A stretch of 64,000 bases of DNA from an uncultured Eubacteriales bacterium (lineage in GTDB: Bacteria > Bacillota > Clostridia > Oscillospirales > Acutalibacteraceae), in assembly GCA_949292775.1 (NCBI GenBank), contig CASFBL010000003.1, positions 1 through 64,000 on the forward strand, read 5' to 3'. Under the pieces are notes generated by a model, which did no database searches, was not told the DNA's origin, and saw only the letters and a list, made by a program, of their open reading frames with translations. The position numbers were made by a program, and so were the translations under genes. Below, in pieces: positions 8,418 through 16,664 of this stretch. Positions within the stretch are counted from its first letter, which is position 1. Each line of letters opens with the position of its first letter.

Positions 8418-9530
8418 TTGGGGGAGCAACAATTTGATTTGGCATTTGTGCAAAGGCAGTTTGATCTGCCGGGCACATTTCAGTCCTCAGAGACCCTGAA
8501 CAACGGACATATCAACACCACTTTTGTGCTGGATTTTCAAACGGCAGACGGTGCTGTACAATCCTATGTGGTACAAAAGATCAACACCTATGTTTTCAAA
8601 GACCCGGACACCTTAATGAAAAACATTGTCGGCGTTACAAGCTTTTTGCGCCGTGAAATTGAAAAAAGCGGCGGTGACCCGGAGCGCGAAACGCTTACCT
8701 TTCTGCCGTGCGCCAACGGCAAATACTATGCAAAAGACGAAAACGGCGCTTGTTGGCGCTGCTACCGTCATATCGGCGAGGTTTACACCTGCAATATCAT
8801 TGACAGCGAAGAAGTTTTTAAAAATGCAGGTGCAGCATTCGGCAGCTTCCAAAAAATGCTTGCCGACTACCCAAGCGAAACGCTCAAAGAAACCATTCCG
8901 AATTTTCACAACACCTATTCCCGCTTTTTAGACTTTGAAAAGGCTGTTCGTGACAATCTTTCCGGCAGGCGTGACCAGGTGGAAGCCGAAATCGAATTCC
9001 TGCGCGCACGCGAAGCCGACACCCGCGTACTGCTGGACTTAATGGACAAAGGCGAGCTGCCTTTGCGCGTGACCCACAACGACACAAAGCTCAACAACAT
9101 TTTGTTTGACAACAAAACAAACCACGGCATTTGCATTATCGATTTGGACACCGTCATGCCCGGTCTTGCGCTGTATGATTTCGGCGACAGCATCCGCTTC
9201 GGTGCAAACACCGCAAGCGAGGATGAAAAAGACCTTTCCAAGGTTTCTTTAAGTCTGCCGCTTTACAAAGCTTATGTCGAAGGGTATTTGGGCGTTGCCA
9301 AAGACAGCCTGACTGCTCGCGAAATAGAGTATCTGCCGTTTTCTGCGAAGCTGATGACTTTGGAATGCGGTATGCGCTTTTTGACCGACTTTTTAAACGG
9401 CGACACCTATTTCAAAACGGAATACCCGGAGCACAATCTGGTGCGCTGCCGTACACAGTTTAAGCTTGTGGAAGATATGGAAAAGAAAATGGCTGAGATG
9501 CAGTCTCTCACCACCGAAGCAGCGAAATAA
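8418..9530 (+). CDS. nahK: N-acetylhexosamine 1-kinase-like phosphotransferase
   Basis: Predicted to phosphorylate the anomeric OH of GlcNAc/GalNAc with ATP; the family is best known from the lacto-N-biose/galacto-N-biose pathway of bifidobacteria. From memory of NahK the match runs almost end to end: NNGHINTTFVL near residue 30, the catalytic loop VTHNDTKLNNILFD, the DFG-like segment IIDLDTVMPG, then YDFGDSIRFGANTASEDEKD, LECGMRFLTDFLNGD and YPEHNLVR. Length (370) also fits. The frame is open to a GTG at 8409, but AAGAAAGG at 8400-8407 is better spaced for the TTG at 8418. It stands alone between its own promoter and a terminator, with no phosphorylase or UDP-hexose gene beside it, so the substrate is inferred. 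Confidence 0.85.
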   Translation: MGEQQFDLAFVQRQFDLPGTFQSSETLNNGHINTTFVLDFQTADGAVQSYVVQKINTYVFKDPDTLMKNIVGVTSFLRREIEKSGGDPERETLTFLPCANGKYYAKDENGACWRCYRHIGEVYTCNIIDSEEVFKNAGAAFGSFQKMLADYPSETLKETIPNFHNTYSRFLDFEKAVRDNLSGRRDQVEAEIEFLRAREADTRVLLDLMDKGELPLRVTHNDTKLNNILFDNKTNHGICIIDLDTVMPGLALYDFGDSIRFGANTASEDEKDLSKVSLSLPLYKAYVEGYLGVAKDSLTAREIEYLPFSAKLMTLECGMRFLTDFLNGDTYFKTEYPEHNLVRCRTQFKLVEDMEKKMAEMQSLTTEAAK

Positions 9531-9543
9531 TAAAGCAAAGCAC

Positions 9544-9583
9544 AAAAAGGGAGCAAACGGAAAATCCGTTTGCCCCCTTTTTT
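9544..9583. terminator. Bidirectional intrinsic terminator
   Basis: GCAAACGGA and its inverse copy around a short A-rich loop, extended by flanking A5G3 and C5T6 tracts. It serves the plus-strand kinase and the convergent HD gene. Confidence 0.85.
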
Positions 9584-9597
9584 ATTGCGCTTACCGT

Positions 9598-10149
9598 TTA
9601 CGCCTTTACAAGACTTTCGTGCAGGCGTTGATAAACATTTAAAAATTCTGTTTCTGTTTCGGTCGGTGTTTTGTCTGAACCGAGTGTGATGCACAGCGGC
9701 GGTGCAGTATCAAACAGCTTTGCGCCGTGAAACTTACAGAATTCGTGGTAAAGCAGACTGTCGTCGATGTCGCGCACCGCTTGGCGTTCTTCTTCGGTTA
9801 TGGCAAGCGTTCCAAATTTTTCAAAAATCAGTTTTTGAAGTGCGCGCTCGTAATCGGTAAATTCCGGCAAATGCCGCCGCAGGGGTCTTGTTAAGTCGCC
9901 GATATAACATTCGGCGCTGTCGTGTAAGAGTGCAATAAGCTGCACTTTTTCGGACAACCCGCGTGCCTCGGCTTCATAGGCGCAGTTAAGGCTGTGCCGC
10001 CCGACGGAATAGAATTCCCGGAAGTGCCCGTTGGCACGCGAAAGCATGGAAAGCGCGTGGGCGATATCTTCCAAACAAATATCCTCCGCCGTTGGCTGCG
10101 TCGGGTCAAAATTGTGACCGTAAAATGTGGAGATGAAAGCTTTATCCAT
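9598..10149 (-). CDS. HD-domain phosphohydrolase (YfbR-like)
   Basis: Small metal-dependent phosphohydrolase, probably acting on nucleotides or nucleoside monophosphates. HD-superfamily residues: VGRHSLNCA (first His), ALLHDSAECYIGDL (His-Asp pair and downstream Glu), and RDIDDSLLYHEF (last Asp). The order and spacing resemble the 5'-nucleotidase YfbR and related HD proteins. The frame extends back to 10206, but AAAGGAA ten bases upstream supports the ATG at 10149 (MDKAFISTFYG), giving 183 residues. It follows the acyltransferase gene on the same strand. The substrate cannot be told from sequence. Confidence 0.8.
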   Translation of the reverse strand: MDKAFISTFYGHNFDPTQPTAEDICLEDIAHALSMLSRANGHFREFYSVGRHSLNCAYEAEARGLSEKVQLIALLHDSAECYIGDLTRPLRRHLPEFTDYERALQKLIFEKFGTLAITEEERQAVRDIDDSLLYHEFCKFHGAKLFDTAPPLCITLGSDKTPTETETEFLNVYQRLHESLVKA

Positions 10150-10174
10150 AAAAAATAATTCCTTTTTCAAATAC

Positions 10175-10204
10175 AAAGCAGGGACTTTTCGTCCCTGCTT
10201 TTTC
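10175..10204 (-). terminator. Hairpin between acyltransferase and HD genes
   Basis: Perfect 11-base inverted repeat AAAGCAGGGAC/GTCCCTGCTTT around a 5-base loop. On the minus strand the following T run is broken (TTTGTATTTG), so it may be a weak terminator or a processing/stability hairpin. Confidence 0.5.
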
Positions 10205-10205
10205 A

Positions 10206-11486
10206 TCAGATTTCAACCGTCAGCGCGTCGATATTCTTTTCCATCAAATCAAAGAACCGCTCAACGGTCTTTTCGTCCTCTTCATTGCCGCGCACACACA
10301 TGGAAAGCGTAATCACATTGCGCATCGTCGTCGCTGAAAGCAAAACATAGGGTTTATATTTCACCGCGCCGGTCATAAAGCCGTCCACAGGCTCGTGCCC
10401 GTTCAGCGCGAGTTTATCGACTTCCAAAATACCGATATTGCTCATTGCGAGCAAGGGGTTCGAATAGCCGATTTTGATGATTTCTTCAGAAGCGGCGTGC
10501 GGCAAAATGTTATAGCCGAGCTTCAGAAGCGGCAAGCCGTAAAGGCCCATGAATTTGTCGTGCTTAAACTTATTGACGCTGTGCACCACATATTGCAGCG
10601 TTTGGAAAATATCCTGCCCGCGTTCGGGGATATTGCACTGCATAAACGCGGTGTGGTTGGTTAAGCCCTCGTCGCTGACATCTTTAATGTGCCGGCGCAA
10701 ATCAATCGCGCAGGAAATCGTGACGCTGTCGCTTTCGGGGTAACCGGCAAGCTCATACAGGCTGTAAAAATAAGCGGCAACAAGCATATCGTTAATGGTC
10801 GCGCCGTGCTTTTTCCCAGCCGCCTTGATTTTTGCAAATTTTTCCGCACTGATTTTCCGGCGGGCAATAAAGGAACGGTCGCGGATGCTGTCGGGTGTCA
10901 GCGGGAATTTGTGGTCGTCCTTGGCGCAAACATTTTTATAAAGATTGCGCGCCATGCGCTGCTCGGTCGGGGAAAAATCACTATACACCGCTTCATAGGA
11001 ACGCGAGCCTTCACGCAGTTCAATGGGGCTGATGCCTTTTTCCACATAGTCGTTATAATTTTTGCAAAATGCTTTGAGAAAATATTTGAAGTCGCCGCCG
11101 TCCATACACATATGGTTTTCCACGATGCACAAGGTGGATTTGCCGTCTTTCAAAAACAGCGCAACTTTCATTTGCAAATCGCTGTCGGGCGGAATGTATT
11201 GCATTAAAAAGCTGTTGATTGCTTCGTCTAAATCGTCCGGATGCGACACGGTGAGCACATCGTCAATGCGGTAGGGCTTCACAATCCAGTAAGGGCTTAT
11301 ATGATTGTCTTTAAAGCTGGAATGCAAGACGGGCGCTTTTTCAAAGAAGCAGATGAGCACAGTCTTGAGCGCTTCCACATCGATTTCAAAGTCATAGTGC
11401 AGTTCGACATGCACCATGCGGTCATTGAAGTCGCGAAACAAGTAATGCATTTTATCCCAAAGCTCTGCATTTAATTTTCGTTCCAT
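10206..11486 (-). CDS. Condensation-domain-type acyltransferase (alcohol acetyltransferase-like)
   Basis: A 426-residue protein resembling CoA-dependent acyltransferases of the condensation/WS-DGAT/PapA fold. The active-site motif H-x3-D-G appears as ENHMCMDGGDF, with His125 and Asp129-Gly130; the first His of the HHxxxDG form is Asn. A C-terminal segment, EPVDGFMTGAVKYKPYVLLSATT, resembles the latch and DFGW-like half. No carrier-protein or adenylation domain is attached, so it is a free-standing acyltransferase and not part of an NRPS. Its start overlaps the preceding membrane-protein gene by 16 bases, a sign of coupled expression. Acyl donor and acceptor are unknown; a lipid, alcohol or surface-glycan hydroxyl is possible. 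Confidence 0.65.
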   Translation of the reverse strand: MERKLNAELWDKMHYLFRDFNDRMVHVELHYDFEIDVEALKTVLICFFEKAPVLHSSFKDNHISPYWIVKPYRIDDVLTVSHPDDLDEAINSFLMQYIPPDSDLQMKVALFLKDGKSTLCIVENHMCMDGGDFKYFLKAFCKNYNDYVEKGISPIELREGSRSYEAVYSDFSPTEQRMARNLYKNVCAKDDHKFPLTPDSIRDRSFIARRKISAEKFAKIKAAGKKHGATINDMLVAAYFYSLYELAGYPESDSVTISCAIDLRRHIKDVSDEGLTNHTAFMQCNIPERGQDIFQTLQYVVHSVNKFKHDKFMGLYGLPLLKLGYNILPHAASEEIIKIGYSNPLLAMSNIGILEVDKLALNGHEPVDGFMTGAVKYKPYVLLSATTMRNVITLSMCVRGNEEDEKTVERFFDLMEKNIDALTVEI

Positions 11487-12283
11487 GCTGCGTCCACCTC
11501 CGGTCTGTATTTATATTTGGAATTCTGTGCGACTTTAATGATAATTAAAACAATATCAACCACAATAGCAATCGGAATAATGAGCCAGCCCGGATCCCAC
11601 GGCAGAAGCCCAAGGCCGCACACAAAAACATAGACCATAGGCGACGCGGCAAGGATGTAGATGAGATAATTGATGATCCGAAGTTTCTGCCCGGTTTTAT
11701 AAGCATAAACGGCATCTGCAATATAAATGCCGACTACGCCTGCCGGGAACAGCACCCATGCATCCGGCAAATCGAAAAGCACCAGCGCAAGCAAAAAGAT
11801 TGCGGACGCGCCGCACATGACTGCAAGCGCCAGCATGACACGGGCAATCGGGTGGAACAGCCTGCGCAGGCGGGAAATGCGGTGCACCCCCACCGAAAGC
11901 AGGAAAATGGCCCAGCCGAGAAAACCGACGGCAAACAAAAGCCATGTTTTGCCCCACGCGCCGGTCAGGAAGCTGACGGTAAGATACAGCACCAGCAGCA
12001 AAAACGCCAGCCCAAGCGTGCCGAAAATCATGATTTTGTTGACCAGCTTTTCGCGCCGTTCACGCTTCGCCTGCACACGGTATTTTCGATAGGCCCCCGG
12101 CAAATCCGGGAATTCGCTGATAATCAGGTCGCTGAGTACCTTTTCGTCGCGCAGACCGCTGTGCGTAATCTCATTGGCGCGCTCGGTCATTTGGTCAAGC
12201 AGCTGCCGTTTGAAATGATACAGCGTGCCGTCGTCGCGCTCGCCTTGAAATGTGTTTTCGATGTAGTCGATAAAGCTTTCCAT
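11471..12283 (-). CDS. Membrane protein with N-terminal helical domain, partner of the acyltransferase
   Basis: Not recognised with certainty. With the ATG at 12283 (GGGGAGG upstream) it has 270 residues. About 75 N-terminal residues form a charged helical region, MESFIDYIENTFQGERDDGT onwards, resembling the cytoplasmic helical prefixes seen in HAAS/DUF1700-like proteins. At least six membrane segments follow: FGTLGLAFLLLVLYLTVSFL, the GKTWLLFAVGFLGWAIFLL stretch, VMLALAVMCGASAIFLLAL, VLFPAGVVGIYIADAVYAY, IINYLIYILAASPMVYVFVC and WLIIPIAIVVDIVLIIIKV. It ends in a short basic/acidic tail. It overlaps the acyltransferase gene by 16 bases, so a joint role at the membrane is inferred. Confidence 0.7.
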   Translation of the reverse strand: MESFIDYIENTFQGERDDGTLYHFKRQLLDQMTERANEITHSGLRDEKVLSDLIISEFPDLPGAYRKYRVQAKRERREKLVNKIMIFGTLGLAFLLLVLYLTVSFLTGAWGKTWLLFAVGFLGWAIFLLSVGVHRISRLRRLFHPIARVMLALAVMCGASAIFLLALVLFDLPDAWVLFPAGVVGIYIADAVYAYKTGQKLRIINYLIYILAASPMVYVFVCGLGLLPWDPGWLIIPIAIVVDIVLIIIKVAQNSKYKYRPEVDAAWNEN

Positions 12284-12310
12284 TTGTACCTCCCCGGTAG
12301 GTTTTCTGTA

Positions 12311-12319
12311 AGTATAGCA
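12311..12319 (-). promoter_or_regulatory. Possible extended -10 promoter
   Basis: Minus-strand TGCTATACT, an extended -10 element, 28 bases upstream of the membrane-protein start. No recognisable -35 lies at the expected distance. It would uncouple the membrane protein/acyltransferase pair from the symporter upstream. Confidence 0.35.
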
Positions 12320-12400
12320 CACTGTGCCGTCTGTTGTCTGCATACCGCACTTTACAGCGGCAGAAACCGCCGGTTGCAGGAAGCGCACATACGGTACAGT

Positions 12401-13873
12401 TTAGTTTTCAATAACGATTCCCCGTTTCGCGCGCTGTTCGGCAAGTTCTTTTGTAATACGGTCTTTTTTCTCCCCGACCAAATCATAGAAAAACAGCGGA
12501 ACGGTGCACAAAAGCAGAGAAACAGCAGGAATAATCGAAATGAGGCTGAACATGCCGGTGCGCACTGTATCGCTCATTTCCAATGGGTTTGCGGTAACGC
12601 TCGCGTTGATGTCCGCCACATTCAGATTGACAATCATATACATCACAATAATAAAGCTTGTGCTGATTGCGTTGCCGAATTTTGTAACAAAGCTTTGAAT
12701 GGCAGAGCCAAGTCCCGTCAGGCGCGCGCCGGTCTTCCACTCCATATAGTCAAGGCAGTCACCGATCATGGCAAACGAGCAGACATTGATAGCGCCAAGC
12801 GGGATGCAGGAAATGACGAAAAACGGCACGCACAGCCAAAAGCGTTCATAGCCTAAGAACCAAATAATCACACTTGCAACCGCGCCCAAAAGCGAAGTGA
12901 AAATGATAATCTGCTTATAGTTAAATTTACGGAACAAAAGCGGCATTAAAAGCATGGCGCCGAACATGCCCAGCGCGCTGGCAACTTGGAACACGGTAGA
13001 AACAAGACTTACATTGCTTTGCAGCGCCGCCTCTTTTTCCGCAAGGGAAAGGCCTGTCAGGTCTTTGCCGATGTAAAAGCTGTACCGGGCAACATGGACA
13101 GCGCCTGCCTGATACATATAGCGCGCAGAAGAAAGAACCCCCATAAACGCCGTTAACATAAGCGGTTTGCAGCTGAAAATTTGACCGAGCGCGGTTTTTT
13201 CGCCTTTTTTGCGTTTCGGCGGGTCGGGAATGCGCACGCGCTCTTTGGTTTTGAAATAGACGCTGGCAAACAAAATGTTGCCGACAATGGCACAGAACAG
13301 TGCAATGACCATATATTTTGTTTTTTCAAGCTCGGTGCCGCTCAAATTAAACTTGGGCAAAATGAAGCCAAGCACCATAAAAAACGCCATTGGCACGGCC
13401 GAACCCACACCGTTTGCGGTGCGCCCTTTGCTGATAATATCGCCGCGCTCATCGGGATTGGGCGTCATAGCGTTCGGCAGGCTCCAAAACGGAACATCAG
13501 ACGAAGTGTAAATCATGCCCCAAAGCACATAGGTCACAGAGGCATACACCATTAAGGAAACGCCGGAAAGATTCGGCGCATAGAACAAAAGCACGGTCAA
13601 AATAGCAATCGGAATCGGCGTATAAAGCAGGTACGGCCGCATTTTGCCGCGTTTCGGGTGCGCACGGTCCATAATGTAGCCCATGATTGGGTCATTAACA
13701 GCGTCCCAAATGCGCGCAAACAGCATGAGCAGCAGCACAAACAGCGGCGTCAGTTTCAAAACATTCATATAGAAGTCTGAAATGTATGAGCTCATGATTG
13801 CATAAACCATGCCCTGCCCGAGCGCGCCAATGCAATAAGCCATCCATTCTTTTTTCGGCGTGTACTTTTCCAT
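12401..13873 (-). CDS. GPH-family (glycoside-pentoside-hexuronide) sugar:cation symporter
   Basis: Major-facilitator-type transporter of 490 residues with about twelve membrane segments. The N-terminal signature fits MelB-like symporters: YCIGALGQGMVYAIMSSYIS, then LFARIWDAVNDPIMGYIMDR, with the conserved Asp/Asn pair after helix 2, and RGKMRPYLLYTPIP in the first cytoplasmic loop. The loop after helix 6 is basic (PDPPKRKKGEK). The frame opens at a GTG at 13885 that lies in the GAGGTG ribosome binding site, so the ATG at 13873 is used. No glycosidase is adjacent, so the substrate is open. Confidence 0.85.
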   Translation of the reverse strand: MEKYTPKKEWMAYCIGALGQGMVYAIMSSYISDFYMNVLKLTPLFVLLLMLFARIWDAVNDPIMGYIMDRAHPKRGKMRPYLLYTPIPIAILTVLLFYAPNLSGVSLMVYASVTYVLWGMIYTSSDVPFWSLPNAMTPNPDERGDIISKGRTANGVGSAVPMAFFMVLGFILPKFNLSGTELEKTKYMVIALFCAIVGNILFASVYFKTKERVRIPDPPKRKKGEKTALGQIFSCKPLMLTAFMGVLSSARYMYQAGAVHVARYSFYIGKDLTGLSLAEKEAALQSNVSLVSTVFQVASALGMFGAMLLMPLLFRKFNYKQIIIFTSLLGAVASVIIWFLGYERFWLCVPFFVISCIPLGAINVCSFAMIGDCLDYMEWKTGARLTGLGSAIQSFVTKFGNAISTSFIIVMYMIVNLNVADINASVTANPLEMSDTVRTGMFSLISIIPAVSLLLCTVPLFFYDLVGEKKDRITKELAEQRAKRGIVIEN

Positions 13874-13929
13874 GCTGCACCTCACATATCTTTACAATTT
13901 AAACGGCGAATAAAAACCTGTTAAAAAAT

Positions 13930-13959
13930 ATTATAACAAACTGTAGCCTCACTTGACAA
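13930..13959 (-). promoter_or_regulatory. Promoter of the GPH symporter gene
   Basis: Minus-strand TTGTCA, an 18-base spacer and TATAAT, about 55 bases before the start codon. Confidence 0.65.
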
Positions 13960-13997
13960 TACACACAACCGCAGAAATTCCGGCTGATTTTCTATTC

Positions 13998-14034
13998 AAA
14001 AAAACGGTAAAGTAAAAATACTTTACCGTTTTTT
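13998..14034 (-). terminator. Intrinsic terminator of the PASTA protein gene
   Basis: Inverted repeat with AACGGTAAAGTA/TACTTTACCGTT arms and a 7-base T run on the minus strand, four bases after the stop codon. Confidence 0.85.
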
Positions 14035-14037
14035 CTG

Positions 14038-15708
14038 TTAGCCAAATAAGTCAGGCATCAAGTCGCCGAGCACAGAACCTTCGGTGGTCGGTTCTTCGCC
14101 CCAGACCTGCAGGAAAATCTCCTTGCCTTTTTCATAATCTTTGTCCGGTTCGGGCGTTGTCGCAATGACAATGCCGGCCGTGTGCGAACCGTCGTTTTCT
14201 TTTTCAACCTTGGTGCAGGTAAAGCCTTTAGAAATCAAAAGCTGCACTGCCGCGTCATAGGTCATACCGGAAACATCCGGCAGCGTGATATACTCAATTC
14301 CTCTGCTGACCACGATTTTCAAATCAGACCCCTTGGGCACACGCTGTCCTTCCGCCGTACCTTGGGAAATGATGAAGCCGCTTTCCACCGTGCTGCTGTA
14401 TGCATATTCCACGACAAAATGGAAGCGTTCGTTCAAAACGGTATCGCTCGCAATACGGCTGTAACTTTGGTTTTCAAAATTCGGCACATCGACAAGCTCC
14501 TGTTCGCCTGCTGTTACCGTTTCTCCGGTATCCGGCGACTTGTCACGCGTGAAGAAGAAGTATCCGCCGAGTATCAGCGCACCGACAGCTATGCACACGC
14601 CGAAAGATATCAGCAAAATGCGGGTCTGCTCCTGCTTGCGGAGAATCTCTTTGCGAAGCTTTTCCTTGCGGCGGCGTTCAGCTTCCTCCGCGTCTGTCGT
14701 TTGGGCACGCACGGCATCTTCCGCGGCAGACTGGCGCGAAACCATGATTTTCGGCGAACCGGAGAGCTCTTCACGGTATTCATCCATGGTTTCCGTGCGG
14801 TCGTCCGGTGCAATCGCCATCGCATTTTGCACTGCGCTTACTGCATAAGCCGGCAATATCTCGGCAAATTTTGCGGGGAACATCAGCTTATCGTTGGCAA
14901 CACGCTGCACCGCTTCCTGCGGGGTGCTGCCGACTAACATTCTGTATGTAACCGCACCGAAAGCATACACATCTGTCCACGCTCCGATGCTTCCTTCCCG
15001 GCTATACTGCTCAATCGCGGCGTAGCCCGGATCCAGTTCAGCGGAAAAACCGCTGTTCATCACACGGGCATCGGGAATCATAAAATCTGTAATACGGATT
15101 TTCCCGTCTCTGCCAAGACGCAGGGTGTTCGGCGAAATGCCGCAGTGGAAAATTCCCATTTCATGCAGCTTGGACACAGTGGAAACCACCGGCATCAGCA
15201 AAGTCTTGGTTTGTTCAAAGGTCAAATACCCTGTACGGCTTTTTAAAAGGAACTCGCGCAATGTGATGGTCTCAACATGTTCTGAAATCGCATAGGCTGT
15301 TCCGTTTTCCTCCACGATGTCCAGCACCGGAATAAGAGAAGTCAGGGACCGCACCCGCGCCAGATTGCGCCACAGGTTCAGAAACGAAGCAAGACCGTCG
15401 TGGAACAGCAGCTCGCTGCCTCTGACCACCTGCACTTCCGAATCCCCTGCGGCACGGGAGATATGCTCTTCCGGCAAAAATTCCCGGATTGTCACAGCTG
15501 CCTTACGGGTATAATCCCAGCCCATATATGTTGCGCCGTCGCCGCCGGCAGAAATCATTTTGCCGACAAGATACCGACCGCCGATCTCCGCGCGCAGCGG
15601 CAGATACGGTGCGATTTGCGGTGTATCCGCCAAAAAGCCGCAGTGCGGGCACTGCTTTAAGTCGCCGATTTCTTTCATACATCCCATGCACAAAGTATCC
15701 GTGTTCAT
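14038..15708 (-). CDS. Zinc-ribbon / degenerate Ser-Thr kinase / transmembrane / PASTA protein
   Basis: A 556-residue membrane protein built like a PASTA receptor kinase with an extra zinc ribbon. Residues 7-23 hold CxxC...CxxC (CMGC, CPHC). Kinase-like domain about 44-290: glycine loop ISAGGDGATYMG, but the beta-3 lysine position is Arg75 (VTIRE), the HRD loop is HCG at 188-190, the catalytic-loop Asn is Thr195 (ISPNTL), and DFG is DFM at 208-210. A charged Arg/Lys/Glu linker leads to a membrane helix (LLISFGVCIAVGALILGGYF), then two extracellular PASTA repeats starting DVPNFENQSYSRIA and LPDVSGMTYDAAVQLL. The frame continues upstream to 15888, but GGAGGCG before 15708 fixes the start. Probably a pseudokinase sensing cell-wall fragments (inference). 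Confidence 0.85.
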   Translation of the reverse strand: MNTDTLCMGCMKEIGDLKQCPHCGFLADTPQIAPYLPLRAEIGGRYLVGKMISAGGDGATYMGWDYTRKAAVTIREFLPEEHISRAAGDSEVQVVRGSELLFHDGLASFLNLWRNLARVRSLTSLIPVLDIVEENGTAYAISEHVETITLREFLLKSRTGYLTFEQTKTLLMPVVSTVSKLHEMGIFHCGISPNTLRLGRDGKIRITDFMIPDARVMNSGFSAELDPGYAAIEQYSREGSIGAWTDVYAFGAVTYRMLVGSTPQEAVQRVANDKLMFPAKFAEILPAYAVSAVQNAMAIAPDDRTETMDEYREELSGSPKIMVSRQSAAEDAVRAQTTDAEEAERRRKEKLRKEILRKQEQTRILLISFGVCIAVGALILGGYFFFTRDKSPDTGETVTAGEQELVDVPNFENQSYSRIASDTVLNERFHFVVEYAYSSTVESGFIISQGTAEGQRVPKGSDLKIVVSRGIEYITLPDVSGMTYDAAVQLLISKGFTCTKVEKENDGSHTAGIVIATTPEPDKDYEKGKEIFLQVWGEEPTTEGSVLGDLMPDLFG

Positions 15709-15755
15709 TTCACGCCTCCATATAATACAGAGTATTAAGGGCTTTACAAACATAT

Positions 15756-15785
15756 ATAATACCAAACGCACCTCCCGGTTGTCAA
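15756..15785 (-). promoter_or_regulatory. Promoter of the PASTA protein gene
   Basis: Minus-strand TTGACA, an 18-base spacer and TATTAT, about 48 bases upstream of the start codon. Confidence 0.7.
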
Positions 15786-15824
15786 GAACAGGCGCGCGAC
15801 AGGAATTTCGGTTTTTCGCAAAAA

Positions 15825-15858
15825 CAACAACCGCCGCTTTATTAAGCGGCGGTTGTTG
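15825..15858 (-). terminator. Intrinsic terminator of the YczE-like gene
   Basis: Perfect 15-base stem CAACAACCGCCGCTT and its complement around a TATT loop, followed on the minus strand by TTTTT. Confidence 0.9.
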
Positions 15859-15923
15859 GGCAGCCTTCGCAGACTGCTTTTGGTGCAAAATGCATCTTTA
15901 TCAAAAGAGAGGGGAGAAAACTT

Positions 15924-16664
15924 TTAAGCTGCAAAACGACCGTTCGGGGATACAAGACGACCGCCAAAACGGGAAAAATCATAGTAGCGAACCGCAAGAA
16001 ATTTGCTGTAATCCGCACGGATTGCTTTTTCAGAAACACGGGTGTTGAAGAATGTCACGACCGGACCCATGAAGAACGCGGTAACGACCGTACCGATACC
16101 GACCGGGCCGCCGAAAGCAAAGCCGATTGCCGTGCAAATCAGGTCCGTAATCACGCGGCACCACTTATAAGGGATTTTGCTTCTCTCATCTAAAATGAAG
16201 CCCATGGCGTCGTAAGGCGCAACGCCGAGAGAAGATGTGAAATATAAGGATGCTGCAAGGCTCAAAAGCACAACACCCACAAGCATCAAACCGAGTTTTA
16301 CGGGCAATGTACCGGGAACCGGCAAATAGCGGTCATAAAGCGTGGTAAAGAACTGGCAGACATAGCCGACACCAACCATGTTGGCGATGGTGCCGAGATT
16401 GATAAGCTTTTTCGAGAGTAAAACAACGAACACCAGCAGAACCGCATTGATCGTCATCTGATAAAAACCAAATCCTACGCCCAGTTTTGCGCTCAGCGCC
16501 ATGTTCATAGAAGTGTAGGGATCAACGCCCAAATCAGAATAAGAGAACACAGACACGCCGAAGCCCATCAGCAGAACGCTGAACAGCATCATAAAAACTC
16601 TGCGCAGTCCGTATTGGCTTTTATAAATCGTTTTGGGGTTCATGCCCTTGAGAATGGATATCAT
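15924..16664 (-). CDS. YczE/YitT-family integral membrane protein
   Basis: A 246-residue membrane protein with about five helices and the hallmark of the YczE/YyaS/YitT group. An N-terminal half has GFGVSVFSYSDLGVDPYTS, repeated as a second, similar half with SLAASLYFTSSLGVAPYDAM (the LGxxPYD motif after each first helix of a repeat). Function is unknown in this family; roles as transporters or membrane accessory proteins have been suggested. GAGGGAG precedes the ATG. It is a single-gene unit with its own terminator. Confidence 0.8.
   Translation of the reverse strand: MISILKGMNPKTIYKSQYGLRRVFMMLFSVLLMGFGVSVFSYSDLGVDPYTSMNMALSAKLGVGFGFYQMTINAVLLVFVVLLSKKLINLGTIANMVGVGYVCQFFTTLYDRYLPVPGTLPVKLGLMLVGVVLLSLAASLYFTSSLGVAPYDAMGFILDERSKIPYKWCRVITDLICTAIGFAFGGPVGIGTVVTAFFMGPVVTFFNTRVSEKAIRADYSKFLAVRYYDFSRFGGRLVSPNGRFAA

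Noticed and set aside
11852..12856. A 334-codon plus-strand frame spanning two minus genes
   Set aside because: It crosses the gap between the membrane protein and the GPH symporter genes and translates to basic, low-logic sequence typical of shadows.
15709..15888. 60 extra N-terminal residues on the PASTA protein
   Set aside because: The stretch overlaps the promoter and the upstream terminator, and a GGAGGCG site sits right before the ATG at 15708.
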